From Vibrio comitans (GTDB lineage Bacteria > Pseudomonadota > Gammaproteobacteria > Enterobacterales > Vibrionaceae), in contig AP024866.1 of the NCBI GenBank assembly GCA_024346835.1, forward strand, positions 558,001 through 622,000: 64,000 nt of DNA. The letters run 5' to 3'. Shown here in pieces: positions 28,999 through 38,544 of this stretch. Made by a program: the position numbers and the translations under genes. Each line of letters opens with the position of its first letter. Position 1 is the stretch's first letter. The notes under the pieces are model-generated. The model had not been told where the DNA came from, ran no database searches, and worked only from the letters and a program-made list of their open reading frames with translations.

Positions 28999-30576
28999 AT
29001 GACTAAGAATATCCATGACCAGCGTATTTTGATCCTTGATTTCGGTTCTCAGTACACTCAACTTGTTGCACGTCGCGTTCGTGAAATTGGTGTTTACTGT
29101 GAGCTTTGGAGCTGGGATGTAGAAGAATCGGATATCCGTGAATTCAACCCAGACGGCATCATCCTTTCTGGTGGTCCAGAAAGTGTGACAGAAGAAAATT
29201 CTCCGCGTGCTCCACAATACGTTTTTGACTCAGGTGTTCCAGTTCTAGGTGTATGTTACGGCATGCAGACTATGGCTGAGCAGTTAGGCGGTAAAGTTGC
29301 TGGTTCTAATGAGCGTGAGTTTGGTTACGCTCAAGTAGAAGTGGTAGAAAAGTCATCTCTATTCAACAACATCGAAGATGCAATCGCTGAAGATGGCAAT
29401 GCACTTCTTGATGTGTGGATGAGCCACGGCGATAAAGTTGTCGAAATCCCATCTGACTTCACCAAGATCGCTGAAACAGATACGTGCCCGTATGCTGCTA
29501 TGGCGAACGAAGAGAAGAAATACTACGGTGTTCAGTTCCACCCAGAAGTAACGCACACTCGCCAAGGCGCACGTATGCTAGAAAACTTCGTTATCAACAT
29601 CTGTGGTTGTGAAAAGCTTTGGACATCTCAATCTATCATCGACGACGCTATTGCTCGTATTAAAGAGCAAGTTGGCGACGACGAAGTGATCCTTGGCCTA
29701 TCTGGTGGTGTTGATTCATCGGTTGTGGCTATGTTGGTTCACCGTGCAATTGGTGACAAGCTGACTTGTGTATTCGTAGACAACGGTTTGCTACGTCTTA
29801 ATGAAGGCGAGCAAGTGATGGAAATGTTTGGTGACCACTTCGGGCTAAACATTATCAAGGTAGAAGCGGAAGAACGCTTCCTAAATGCTCTTGAAGGCAA
29901 GTCTGATCCAGAAGATAAGCGTAAGACCATCGGTCACGTGTTTGTTGATGTATTCGATGAAGAGTCTAAGAAGCTTGAGAATGCAAAATGGCTAGCGCAA
30001 GGTACTATCTACCCTGACGTTATTGAGTCTGCTGCTTCTAAGACAGGTAAAGCACACGTCATCAAATCGCACCACAATGTGGGCGGTCTACCTGATGACA
30101 TGGAAATGGGTTTGGTTGAACCACTACGTGAACTATTTAAAGATGAAGTACGCAAGATTGGCCTAGAGCTTGGTCTTCCTTACAACATGCTTTATCGTCA
30201 CCCGTTCCCAGGACCAGGTCTAGGTGTTCGTGTTCTTGGTGAAGTCAAGAAAGAGTACTGTGACTTGCTACGCCGTGCTGATGCTATCTTTATTGAAGAA
30301 CTGCACAATGCTGATCTTTACCATAAAGTCTCTCAAGCGTTCACGGTATTCTTGCCAGTTCGCTCTGTTGGCGTAATGGGCGATGGTCGTAAATACGATT
30401 GGGTTGTTTCTCTGCGTGCAGTTGAAACTATCGACTTTATGACTGCGCATTGGGCACACTTGCCATACGACTTCCTAGGTAAGGTTTCAAACCGCATTAT
30501 CAACGAAATCGATGGTATTTCTCGCGTAGTTTACGATATCTCAGGTAAGCCACCTGCGACTATCGAGTGGGAATAA
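28999..30576 (+). CDS. guaA: GMP synthase (glutamine-hydrolysing)
   Basis: The protein has 525 residues and makes GMP from XMP, ATP and glutamine. The N-terminal class I amidotransferase domain has the nucleophile in LGVCYGMQ (about Cys86) and HPEVTHT. The ATP pyrophosphatase domain has the P-loop LSGGVDSSV near residue 235. The C-terminal dimerisation domain ends [13 protein letters not shown]. It is the second gene of guaBA, separated by 147 bp containing two hairpins. Confidence 0.97.
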   Translation: MTKNIHDQRILILDFGSQYTQLVARRVREIGVYCELWSWDVEESDIREFNPDGIILSGGPESVTEENSPRAPQYVFDSGVPVLGVCYGMQTMAEQLGGKVAGSNEREFGYAQVEVVEKSSLFNNIEDAIAEDGNALLDVWMSHGDKVVEIPSDFTKIAETDTCPYAAMANEEKKYYGVQFHPEVTHTRQGARMLENFVINICGCEKLWTSQSIIDDAIARIKEQVGDDEVILGLSGGVDSSVVAMLVHRAIGDKLTCVFVDNGLLRLNEGEQVMEMFGDHFGLNIIKVEAEERFLNALEGKSDPEDKRKTIGHVFVDVFDEESKKLENAKWLAQGTIYPDVIESAASKTGKAHVIKSHHNVGGLPDDMEMGLVEPLRELFKDEVRKIGLELGLPYNMLYRHPFPGPGLGVRVLGEVKKEYCDLLRRADAIFIEELHNADLYHKVSQAFTVFLPVRSVGVMGDGRKYDWVVSLRAVETIDFMTAHWAHLPYDFLGKVSNRIINEIDGISRVVYDISGKPPATIEWE

Positions 30577-30606
30577 TTCCTCGCTAGCATGATTTAGTGT
30601 TATTTG

Positions 30607-30636
30607 AGCCCGTAAGCCTAGCTTGCGGGCTTTTTT
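30607..30636 (+). terminator. Intrinsic terminator after guaA
   Basis: AGCCCGTAAGC (30607-30617) and GCTTGCGGGCT (30621-30631) form an 11-pair stem around CTA, with T30631-30636. Confidence 0.9.
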
Positions 30637-30720
30637 ATGTGACTCAAAAATTAGGAAAAATTGCCCGAGGCGTGCGAAAATAGTCTTAATCAGAACAATT
30701 GATAGATAGAAGAATTACAG

Positions 30721-31242
30721 ATGGCAAAACTGACCCTTCAAGAGCAAATGCTGAAAGCAGGCTTAGTAAACGAAAAGAAGCTAAAGAAAGCAAAGAAAGG
30801 CGCTAAGAAATCTCGCGTGCAAGCACGTGAAGCCAAAGCCGCAGCAGAAGAGAACCGAATCGCGCAGCAAGAGCGTGATAAGAAGATTAACCAAGAGCGT
30901 GAACAGCAGCGATTGGCTAAAGAGCTTAAGGCGCAAGTAAAACAGCTTATTGATATGAATCGTATAGATACCTCTAAGGGCGAAATAAAATACAACTTTA
31001 CGGATGGAACATTAGTGAAGTCTGTGTATGTTGAAGAACTGTCTCGCACTCAACTTATCAAAGGTATTTTGAGTATTGCTCGTGATAGTGAGAGTTATGC
31101 AGTAATTCCGACTATCGTGGCAGAGAAAATTGCGACTCGAGTACCCGAGGCAATTGTTGAGACCAAGCAATCAGAGGAAGATACCCCTGATGAAGATGAT
31201 CCTTATAAGGACTTTGTCGTACCCGATGACCTTATGTGGTAA
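30721..31242 (+). CDS. yaiL: DUF2058 protein, YaiL-like
   Basis: The protein has 173 residues. The highly charged N-terminal half (QEQMLKAGLVNEKKLKKAKKGAKKSRVQAREAKAAAEENR) should be helical and nucleic-acid binding. A small beta domain (IKYNFTDGTLVKSVYVEE) follows, and the end, EDDPYKDFVVPDDLMW, matches E. coli YaiL almost exactly. YaiL has been described as a nucleoprotein or polysaccharide-associated protein, and its function is not settled. Monocistronic between two terminators. Confidence 0.85.
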   Translation: MAKLTLQEQMLKAGLVNEKKLKKAKKGAKKSRVQAREAKAAAEENRIAQQERDKKINQEREQQRLAKELKAQVKQLIDMNRIDTSKGEIKYNFTDGTLVKSVYVEELSRTQLIKGILSIARDSESYAVIPTIVAEKIATRVPEAIVETKQSEEDTPDEDDPYKDFVVPDDLMW

Positions 31243-31261
31243 TCCGTAACCTCAGTTTGAT

Positions 31262-31286
31262 AGGGCAGCATTGGCTGCCCTTTTTT
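31262..31286 (+). terminator. Intrinsic terminator after yaiL
   Basis: AGGGCAGC (31262-31269) and GCTGCCCT (31274-31281) pair around ATTG, followed by T31281-31286. The next 240 bp before ynjB hold no convincing gene. Confidence 0.88.
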
Positions 31287-31529
31287 GTGTCTGTTTAAAA
31301 TATGTGCATTCAGGGTTGTCTGTAGTAAAACGATGAAAGAAACTGTGCCGATTGCAGGTCTTAGTGGAGGATAAATGTTACTTTAACGTTTGGATTCACA
31401 GCCTTTGTTATAGGATGCAACAAATATTTACGTTCAGCGGCGCTGGCGTATTACTATGAGGCATGAAACTAGGTGTTACATAGAACTAATCGTTTAAGGC
31501 ATTAGCCACGGAAAATAACGGAATACATT

Positions 31530-32675
31530 ATGAAGAAAATACTCACAGCAGTCCTAGCGCTAAGCACCGCGTTTGGGGTGGGTGCGAAAGAGCTAGATTG
31601 GAAAGAAGTAGAAAAGAAGGCAGAAGGACAAACCGTCTATTTTCATGCTTGGGGTGGTAGTCAAGAGATTAACCGCTACATCCAATGGGCGAATAAGCAG
31701 CTGCAACAGCAATATGATGTCACATTGCAACACGTTAAGGTGACCGACATTGCAGAAAGTACCCCTCGTCTGATCGCAGAAAAAGCCGTCGGAAAAAGCG
31801 AAGGTGGAAGCATTGATCTGGTTTGGATTAATGGTGAAAATTTCAAATCAATGAAAGACAACAAGTTGCTGTTTGGTCCTTTCACTGAATCTCTGCCTAA
31901 TTGGCAATATGTTGATAAATCTTTGCCTGTAGCAGTCGACTTTTCTGAACCCACAGAAGGGTTGGAAGCACCTTGGGGAGTAGGGCAGTTGGTCTTTATC
32001 TACGATGAAGAGTTACTTGCTACACCTCCCGCTTCATTTGCAGAAATGCTCCGCTATGCTAAACAGAATCCAAGTAGCTTGAGTTATCCTAAGCCACCCG
32101 AGTTTCATGGCACCAGCTTTTTAAAAGCGCTACTTATAGAGCTTTCAAATAATGATCCTGCATTGTCTAAGCCTGCTACGGATGAGGATTTTGCTCGACT
32201 TAGCCCGCTCCTTTGGGCTTATCTAGATGAGTTTCATAGTGTAGCTTGGAGAAGTGGTAAACAGTTCCCTGCGGGCACCGCTGAGATGATTCGACTGCTC
32301 GATGATGGCCAGTTAGATCTTGCGGTGACATTTAACCCTAATGCGGTTTATTCCGCACAAGCGGCTGGAAACCTAGAGTACTCTACCAAGCCATATGCAA
32401 TGAATGCAGGCGCTCTGTCAAACATTCACTTCCTAGCTATCCCTTGGAATGCGACGGCGAAAGAGGGTGCGCTAGTCGCTATCAACTTTTTACTTAGCCC
32501 AGAAGCACAATCTAATAAAGGTGACTTAGCGGTGTGGGGAGACCCTTCTGTTCTTGAACATAAATACTTGAAGGGAAGCGCGCAAGCCTCTGAGCAGTTT
32601 GATGCAATTGATGAGCCTCATCCAAGCTGGCAAGTACTGATTGAGAAAGAATGGCTTAAGCGCTACGGACAATAA
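31530..32675 (+). CDS. ynjB: ABC transporter substrate-binding protein YnjB
   Basis: The protein has 381 residues, with a signal peptide (KKILTAVLALSTAFGVGA, cleavage near residue 20). The body, with VYFHAWGGSQEINRYIQW and PWGVGQLVFIYDEE, is of the iron/thiamine/spermidine-type extracytoplasmic binding-protein superfamily. It matches E. coli YnjB in sequence and is followed by permease, ATPase and a CDP-alcohol phosphatidyltransferase, as in the E. coli ynj cluster. The substrate is not known. Confidence 0.87.
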   Translation: MKKILTAVLALSTAFGVGAKELDWKEVEKKAEGQTVYFHAWGGSQEINRYIQWANKQLQQQYDVTLQHVKVTDIAESTPRLIAEKAVGKSEGGSIDLVWINGENFKSMKDNKLLFGPFTESLPNWQYVDKSLPVAVDFSEPTEGLEAPWGVGQLVFIYDEELLATPPASFAEMLRYAKQNPSSLSYPKPPEFHGTSFLKALLIELSNNDPALSKPATDEDFARLSPLLWAYLDEFHSVAWRSGKQFPAGTAEMIRLLDDGQLDLAVTFNPNAVYSAQAAGNLEYSTKPYAMNAGALSNIHFLAIPWNATAKEGALVAINFLLSPEAQSNKGDLAVWGDPSVLEHKYLKGSAQASEQFDAIDEPHPSWQVLIEKEWLKRYGQ

Positions 32676-32681
32676 CGGAAT

Positions 32682-34391
32682 ATGCTTCGACTTCTCTACG
32701 CACTTGTTGTTGTCTTGTGCGTATTGCCAACCGTACCGGGAGTGCTAGGCGTTGTTTCTTCTTCGCTTAGCTATATTCCCCCATTGGGCATGAGCTCACT
32801 TTCCTTTACCGGTTTCAAGCAGGTATTTGCGTGGAATGGTGTGTGGCAGTCCATAGGTTTAACTCTGTTTTCTGCCATTGCCAGTAGCTACCTAGCGTGC
32901 TTGCTGGCCTTTGCCATTTTACAGCGTTGCTGGAATACTCGTTGGTGGCAGAAGATAGAGCTCTCTCTATCACCTTTGCTTTCAATCCCACATGTGGCGT
33001 TTGCCATTGGTTTTGCCTTTTTGTTCGATCCGACAGGCTTAGGTGTTCGCCTTGTTCATGCTCTGTTTGGTCACGACCTTAATCAATCGACAGGGCATGA
33101 GCTTGCCTTGCTTATTCATGATCCCTACGCGTTAGGGTTAATCATCATGCTAGCGATCAAAGAAGTGCCATTTTTGCTATTGATGAGCATTCCGATCCTT
33201 AAGCAACTAAACATTGATAAGACAGAGAAAATTACAGCCTCTATGGGTTACAGCCGAGCACACGCTTGGTGGAAGTCTTTGTTTGTACAATGGTTAGTAA
33301 AACTGCGCTTTCCTATGCTCGCAGTATTGGCCTATAGCTTATCGGTTGTAGATGTGGCATTGATTGTCGGACCGACCAATCCCCCTACCTTTGCGGTGCT
33401 TGTGTGGCAGTGGTTCAACGACCCTGATCTCACGTTGCTGCCTCGAGCGTCTGCAGGCGCTATCGTGCTATTTATCATAGCAAGCTTGATCATTGCTTTT
33501 GCTCGAACTGTAGAGTGGTTGATTACCAAGGGTTTTCGTCATTGGCAAATCTCTGGGCGACGCGGAGTCATGCTTCCTGGAAGAGGATTGTTTAGTGGCA
33601 TGATTCTACTTACCGGAGCCATGCTTCCTCTTATGGTGGTGTGGAGCTTTGCTCAGCGCTGGCGCTTTCCTGATATTGTACCTAGCCGTTATTCTGTTCG
33701 ATTTTGGGAGTATGAATGGTCAGGTATAGTCAGCACTATTGAGCAAAGCCTAAGTTTGGCATTGGTCTCGGGAACCATTGCCGTGGTTTTGGCACTCATA
33801 GCGCACGAGTATCGCATTCGACATCGCTGGCAGGTTCCAGGATATGTTATTGCTATTCCTATGCTAATTCCACAGCTCTCTATCTTGTTCGGATTACAGG
33901 TAACTACCTTATTTATTGGAGGGAATGCGCACTGGCTATGGGTGTGTTGGGCTCATATGTTTTTTGCCTTCCCTTTTGTTTACCTTTCTCTTGATGGACC
34001 ATGGCGCAGTTACAACGAAGCGATGACTCGTGTCGCACTGAGTTTAGGAAAAACGCCATTATCGGTATTTCTAAAAGTGAAATTACCTCAGGTATTTCCT
34101 GCCATCTTGTTTGCATGGGCTATTGGCATAAGTGTCAGTCTATCTCAATACTTGCCAACTCTAATCTTAGGGGCGGGTCGAATCTCAACACTGACCACTG
34201 AAGCCGTTGCATTATCCAGTGGCTTTGACCGTCGTGTGACGGCCATCTATGCCTTGTGGCAAGCGTTGTTACCATTAATCTTTTTCTTTATCGCGATATT
34301 GGGCAGCCGGATGCATGCTCGATACCGTTGTAGCAAATTTAAGGGGTTGCAGTCGAATGAGTCTGTGTCTAAAAAATCTCACAGTTCGTAA
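32682..34391 (+). CDS. ynjC: ABC transporter permease YnjC (two-domain)
   Basis: The protein has 569 residues, with about a dozen hydrophobic segments in two similar halves. Each half carries an EAA-type loop (ITASMGYSRAHAWWKSLFVQWL near 185 and RVALSLGKTPLSVFLKVKLPQVF near 455), so one polypeptide supplies both permease subunits. This is the FbpB/YnjC architecture. It lies 6 bp after ynjB, and ynjD starts inside its 3' end. Confidence 0.87.
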   Translation: MLRLLYALVVVLCVLPTVPGVLGVVSSSLSYIPPLGMSSLSFTGFKQVFAWNGVWQSIGLTLFSAIASSYLACLLAFAILQRCWNTRWWQKIELSLSPLLSIPHVAFAIGFAFLFDPTGLGVRLVHALFGHDLNQSTGHELALLIHDPYALGLIIMLAIKEVPFLLLMSIPILKQLNIDKTEKITASMGYSRAHAWWKSLFVQWLVKLRFPMLAVLAYSLSVVDVALIVGPTNPPTFAVLVWQWFNDPDLTLLPRASAGAIVLFIIASLIIAFARTVEWLITKGFRHWQISGRRGVMLPGRGLFSGMILLTGAMLPLMVVWSFAQRWRFPDIVPSRYSVRFWEYEWSGIVSTIEQSLSLALVSGTIAVVLALIAHEYRIRHRWQVPGYVIAIPMLIPQLSILFGLQVTTLFIGGNAHWLWVCWAHMFFAFPFVYLSLDGPWRSYNEAMTRVALSLGKTPLSVFLKVKLPQVFPAILFAWAIGISVSLSQYLPTLILGAGRISTLTTEAVALSSGFDRRVTAIYALWQALLPLIFFFIAILGSRMHARYRCSKFKGLQSNESVSKKSHSS

Positions 34392-35004
34392 ATTAGATGG
34401 CAGTGTGCTGTTTGATCGTTTGAATATGACTATCGATTCTGGTGAAGTGGTGTCTTTGATGGGACCTAGTGGATGTGGAAAGTCGACCTTATTAGATGTT
34501 ATCGCAGGCCACTTATCAGAAGAGTTCACTTATCAGGGAGAGGTGGTGCTCAACCAACGTCCGTTGGACTCGGTAGCAGCGCATCAGCGCAAAGTAGGAA
34601 TACTGTTTCAGGATGATTTGTTATTTCCCCACCTTAACATCTGGGAAAATCTGGCATTTGCACTGCCTAACACAGTGAAGGGCGAACAAAGAAAGCAACA
34701 GGCTATTGAAGCCCTTGAGCAGATATCATTGAGTCAATTAGCACACTCCTATCCAGAGCAAATATCTGGAGGGCAGAGGGCAAGGGTGAGTTTAACCAGA
34801 ATGCTATTGGCACAGCCAGAGGTAGCATTATTGGATGAACCCTTCAGTAAACTTGATAAGCAACTGCGTTCACGGTTTCGTGATTGGGTGTTTGAACAGT
34901 TAAAGGCTGCCAATGTCCCTGCGCTTATGGTCACTCATGATGAGCAAGACATCCCTGATAATAGTCGAGTGTTGAATTGGCCTTGGGAGACGAGTCATGC
35001 TTGA
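34357..35004 (+). CDS. ynjD: ABC transporter ATP-binding protein YnjD
   Basis: The protein has 215 residues. Walker A GPSGCGKST lies near residue 35, the Q-loop is ILFQDDLLFPHL, the signature is ISGGQRARVSL and Walker B is VALLDEPFSKLD, with a switch histidine in VTHDEQD. The start at ATG 34357 (MSLCLKNLTV) overlaps ynjC by 35 nt and has AAGGGG upstream. The length matches E. coli YnjD. Translationally coupled on both sides. Confidence 0.9.
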   Translation: MSLCLKNLTVRKLDGSVLFDRLNMTIDSGEVVSLMGPSGCGKSTLLDVIAGHLSEEFTYQGEVVLNQRPLDSVAAHQRKVGILFQDDLLFPHLNIWENLAFALPNTVKGEQRKQQAIEALEQISLSQLAHSYPEQISGGQRARVSLTRMLLAQPEVALLDEPFSKLDKQLRSRFRDWVFEQLKAANVPALMVTHDEQDIPDNSRVLNWPWETSHA

Positions 35005-35602
35005 TAGTTTTAGTATCAAGGTTATCCGCTGGCCTTTAGCTCAAGGGGCTCGTGTTTTAGACAGCTTGGGTATTACTGCTAACCAAACCACTTTATTCGG
35101 TTTTGTTATTGGTTGCTTTGCTTTGCCGCTGTTGGCTTTTGAGCAATATACAGCCGCACTGTTGTTGATAGTGTTAAACAGGATTTGTGATGGCTTAGAT
35201 GGTGCGCTAGCCAGAAGGCAGGGAATCACTGATGCCGGTGGCTTTTTAGATATTAGCCTCGACTTTTTGTTTTACTCTATGGTGCCATTTGCCTTTGTAC
35301 TCGCCAATCCCGAAGCGAATGCAATCGCAGGTGCGTTCTTGATTTTCTCATTTATTGGCACGGGAAGTAGCTTTCTAGCATTTGCCGTAATGGCAGGTAA
35401 ACGAGGAATAGATAACCCAGTCTACAAGCACAAGTCTCTTTATTACATGAGTGGCTTAACCGAGGGTACTGAGACCATTGGTTGTTTTATTCTAATGTGC
35501 CTGTTACCCAACTACTTTGCAGAGCTAGCATACCTATTTGGTGCCATGTGTTGGTTTACTACAGCAACCCGCATCTACTCTGGTTTTCATACCCTAAAAT
35601 AG
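34997..35602 (+). CDS. ynjF: CDP-alcohol phosphatidyltransferase family protein YnjF
   Basis: The protein has 201 residues and is an integral membrane enzyme. The family motif DGxxARx8GxxxDxxxD is seen as DGLDGALARRQGITDAGGFLDISLD (about 57-81). It overlaps ynjD by 8 nt, so it belongs to the ynj operon as in E. coli. The lipid head-group acceptor is unknown, and why a phospholipid-synthesis enzyme travels with this transporter is not understood. Confidence 0.87.
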   Translation: MLDSFSIKVIRWPLAQGARVLDSLGITANQTTLFGFVIGCFALPLLAFEQYTAALLLIVLNRICDGLDGALARRQGITDAGGFLDISLDFLFYSMVPFAFVLANPEANAIAGAFLIFSFIGTGSSFLAFAVMAGKRGIDNPVYKHKSLYYMSGLTEGTETIGCFILMCLLPNYFAELAYLFGAMCWFTTATRIYSGFHTLK

Positions 35603-35646
35603 TGTTTGGCATCTAGCTCCCACCTTTTCTTATACCTATATTCAAT

Positions 35647-35675
35647 CTTTTGCTCATAGTGACTGTGAGCAAGAG
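35647..35675. repeat. Inverted repeat upstream of the FNT-CBS gene
   Basis: CTTTTGCTCA (35647-35656) and TGAGCAAGAG (35666-35675) are complementary with one mismatch and a 9-bp spacer. It lies 45 bp after ynjF and 165 bp before the channel gene. It has no T-run on the plus strand. It could be an operator or a weak transcript-end hairpin. Confidence 0.4.
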
Positions 35676-35839
35676 ATTGATCTGCAACTGTGTGCATCCA
35701 TCAATTTCCCTCACGATCAGCTTCAAAACTACTAGATATTTTTTCTTCCGTACTTCTCTTAATCTGAATGGGCTTTCAACGGAAAGCATTTAATAACAAC
35801 GGATGACTACTGAGGTCATTCTCAGATAAGGAGGAAATC

Positions 35840-37315
35840 ATGCCGTTAAAACGCCCACGTCCTGAATTGGTAGATAGCAGCTCGTCAAAGGCGAAGCCAA
35901 GTCTAACCATGCAAGCGGCAGACTATGGGCACAAGAAAGTATTGAAGCCTTTTAAGCAGTCATTTGTATTGGCAATGTTTGCTGGTGCTTTTATAGCTCT
36001 TGCCTTTGTCTTCTATATCACTGTGACTACAGGCTCATACGACAATGGTTGGGGTGTGACCCGCTTTATTGGCGGTCTCGCTTTTAGCCTTGGCTTAATG
36101 CTGGTGGTTGTATGTGGAGGGGAACTGTTTACAAGTACCGTGCTTAGCTCGGTGGCTTGGGCTCAAAAACGAGTCACTACTAAGCAGTTACTTGGATGCT
36201 GGGCTCGTGTGTATGCAGGTAACTTTGCTGGAGCCATGCTGACCCTTGCTTTCATTATGATGGCAAAGATGCACATTCTCGACCATGGCAATTGGGGGCT
36301 TAACGCCTTGAGTATCTCAGCACATAAGCTTGAGCACTCATGGTGGCAGGCATTCTCTCTAGGTGTTATGTGTAACCTATTGGTTTGTCTTGGTATTTGG
36401 ATGAGTTTTAGCAGTAAGGAAAGTGCAAGCAAGGCTTTTCTAGTACTGCTGCCAGTGGCGATGTTTGTTAGCTCAGGCTTCGAACACAGCATTGCAAATA
36501 TGTTTATGGTGCCTCTGGGTATCGCCATTAAGGCGAGTGCCGATGCTCATATGCTAAGTGCAGCAGCAGAAGCTGGTATTCATCTAGAACTACTCAATAT
36601 TAAACAATTTATCACTGCGAACCTTATTCCAGTGACCCTTGGAAACATTTTTGGCGGCGCGGTATTGGTGGGGCTTGCTTACTGGAGCATTGAACCAAAA
36701 CAGAGCGCTTCACCATCAATCTACCCAATCAAAAATTCAGATATTCAATTTTCAACATTAAATTCATTGGAGCATGCCATGTTAGAACAAATGAAACGTT
36801 TACGAGTTGCAGACCTAGCGTCAGACGATCAAATCACTTTCTCAGAAGATTTGAACTGTCACTCAGCACTTAAGTTATTGATTGATAACAATCAAGCGGG
36901 CGCTGCAGTACTAAGCGAAGATCATCAAGTTCAAGGCTTTATTTCTCAGCAGGATCTTCTTCGCGCTATGTGGGGTCAGGACTTTGACGTGAATGCGGTA
37001 ATGGCAGTGAAAGATTTCATGCAGACTCCAGTATGCACTCTTACTCCAGAGCAAAGCATTCTGGCAGCTCTTGAGCCAATGATTGTTGACCAAGACACTC
37101 TATACCCAGTGAATCAAGGCGGTTTCTTCATGGGTGGTGAGGCATTGTCATTCAGCGAGCGTCTAGCGAAAGCCGCAAGCAAAATGCCAAGTGCTTACCC
37201 TGTAGTATTCAATGGTCAGTATGTGGGTCTTTTGCATCGCGATGCGATTGCACAGTGGGTGGCTAACTTTAATCAGCCACAACAGGAAGAAGAGAAGGAC
37301 CTGTCTGTCGCTTAA
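35840..37315 (+). CDS. Formate/nitrite-type channel fused to a C-terminal CBS-like pair
   Basis: The protein has 491 residues. Residues about 35-290 are a formate/nitrite transporter (FNT) domain with six membrane segments and the FocA-type pore signature SSGFEHSIANMFMVPLGI; His216 is the conserved pore histidine. FocA itself is about 280 residues. Here a soluble region of about 180 residues follows (from Met314), with two CBS-like repeats: RVADLASDDQITF...GFISQQDLLRAMW and VKDFMQTPVCTL...VGLLHRDAIAQWV. CBS pairs usually bind adenine nucleotides, which suggests a gated anion channel. AAGGAGGA precedes the ATG. A formate, nitrite or hydrosulfide substrate cannot be told from sequence. Confidence 0.85.
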   Translation: MPLKRPRPELVDSSSSKAKPSLTMQAADYGHKKVLKPFKQSFVLAMFAGAFIALAFVFYITVTTGSYDNGWGVTRFIGGLAFSLGLMLVVVCGGELFTSTVLSSVAWAQKRVTTKQLLGCWARVYAGNFAGAMLTLAFIMMAKMHILDHGNWGLNALSISAHKLEHSWWQAFSLGVMCNLLVCLGIWMSFSSKESASKAFLVLLPVAMFVSSGFEHSIANMFMVPLGIAIKASADAHMLSAAAEAGIHLELLNIKQFITANLIPVTLGNIFGGAVLVGLAYWSIEPKQSASPSIYPIKNSDIQFSTLNSLEHAMLEQMKRLRVADLASDDQITFSEDLNCHSALKLLIDNNQAGAAVLSEDHQVQGFISQQDLLRAMWGQDFDVNAVMAVKDFMQTPVCTLTPEQSILAALEPMIVDQDTLYPVNQGGFFMGGEALSFSERLAKAASKMPSAYPVVFNGQYVGLLHRDAIAQWVANFNQPQQEEEKDLSVA

Positions 37316-37331
37316 TTCTAAGCGATAGAAA

Positions 37332-37352
37332 ATAGGGCAAGTGTAGCCCTAT
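37332..37352 (-). terminator. Possible terminator between FNT-CBS gene and lysR
   Basis: ATAGGGC (37332-37338) and GCCCTAT (37346-37352) pair around a 7-nt loop between the two convergent genes. Only a short T-run follows on the minus strand, and on the plus strand the bases after it are CTAAAAAA, so termination would be weak. Confidence 0.4.
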
Positions 37353-37390
37353 CTAAAAAAGCACAACTAAGTTTTTGGGTCACGCTGGGA

Positions 37391-38308
37391 TTAGTCCTTG
37401 CGTGGCTTGAAAGATCTTCCTCTGGTCAATCTTCTCGCCTCAGACAGCAAACACTCTCTAAGTGGTGATTCACCACTGTCATTACGCCAAATAAAAGATA
37501 TCTCGCGTTGCATGTTAAGTTGTGGTGTTGGCAGTACGACCAACTGATTGCTTTCTAGCTCAGGTAAAATATCAAGGTAGGGCACACAACCCAAGTAACT
37601 GCCATTGGCAACCAGTGATTTGATTACTCGTATACTCTCGTATTCCTTCCACACCTTAATGTTATCGATAAGGCCATGAATGGCACCGTCGAAGATACGG
37701 CGAGTACCGGCACCAGGCTCTCGTAATACCCACTTTGCTTGTTCTAACTGAGCAAGAGTCACTTGCTTATATTGAGCAAACGGATGATTCGGCGAGGCAA
37801 TAACCACTAAATCATCATCTAGCCAATGCTCTTGTTGCAGACGACTATCGGTGTTTCTCCCTTCGATAATACCTAAATCACAGTCATAGTTGAGCAGGGC
37901 TTCTATAACGTTTTCTGTATTTTCGATCATCAAATCAATACGCATTTCAGGGAAATCGTTATCAATTTTGCTGATAAGCGCGGGAACTAGGTGTTTTGCC
38001 GCGGTTTGGCTAGTACAAAGAGTCAAATCGCCGCTAATAAGGTGCTGCTCATGAAGGCCAAACTCAATCTGTCTAGCATCTTGCAGTAGGCGTTTTGCTC
38101 TTGGTCTTAACCAATGTCCCCAATGACTTAGCACTAATCGATTACCCTGACGGTTGAACAGTGGGCGGTCTAATACCGACTCTAGTTGAGACAGGGACAT
38201 ACTAACCGCAGATTGGGTCATAGAGAGTTTTTTGGCGGCAGCACTGACACTTTCATGGCTTGCAACGGCATCGAATACAGCGATTTGCTTTAGAGAAAAC
38301 TTGAACAT
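37391..38308 (-). CDS. LysR-family transcriptional regulator
   Basis: The protein has 305 residues. The N-terminal winged helix-turn-helix is FSLKQIAVFDAVASHESVSAAAKKLSMTQSAVSMSLSQLE, followed by a substrate-binding domain (GDLTLCTSQTAAKHLVPALI ... VIASPNHPFAQ ... EPGAGTRRIF). The effector-domain pattern resembles CysB/CbbR-like regulators, but I cannot name the ligand. It diverges from arsR-acr3 and converges on the FNT-CBS gene. A perfect inverted repeat 22 bp before its start may be its operator. Confidence 0.88.
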   Translation of the reverse strand: MFKFSLKQIAVFDAVASHESVSAAAKKLSMTQSAVSMSLSQLESVLDRPLFNRQGNRLVLSHWGHWLRPRAKRLLQDARQIEFGLHEQHLISGDLTLCTSQTAAKHLVPALISKIDNDFPEMRIDLMIENTENVIEALLNYDCDLGIIEGRNTDSRLQQEHWLDDDLVVIASPNHPFAQYKQVTLAQLEQAKWVLREPGAGTRRIFDGAIHGLIDNIKVWKEYESIRVIKSLVANGSYLGCVPYLDILPELESNQLVVLPTPQLNMQREISFIWRNDSGESPLRECLLSEARRLTRGRSFKPRKD

Positions 38309-38330
38309 GCAACCCTCATAAATGGAAAAT

Positions 38331-38353
38331 AAGTATCAGTTTTTTTGATACTT
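38331..38353. promoter_or_regulatory. Candidate LysR operator
   Basis: A perfect inverted repeat AAGTATCA (38331-38338), 7-bp spacer and TGATACTT (38346-38353) contains the T-N11-A core typical of LysR boxes. The half-element AATAAGTAT recurs at 38328-38336 and 38383-38391 in the same gap. Confidence 0.5.
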
Positions 38354-38544
38354 TGATTTTGCTCCTTAAAATGACTTAGTTCAATAAGTATTCGTTGTGA
38401 AAACATTAATAAATGTAAGCTGTTGCTTGAGTTTTGTTCTAAAAGTGGTGCTTTCTCTTTCTATATGTATCGAAAATATTCAGTTGCGGAATGTCATTGT
38501 GAGTTGTATATTAATCGTCATTCCACGATTATCGAAATATACTC

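Noticed and set aside
31287..31529. TPP-type riboswitch before ynjB
   Set aside because: The conserved CUGAGA and related TPP-aptamer blocks were not found in the leader.
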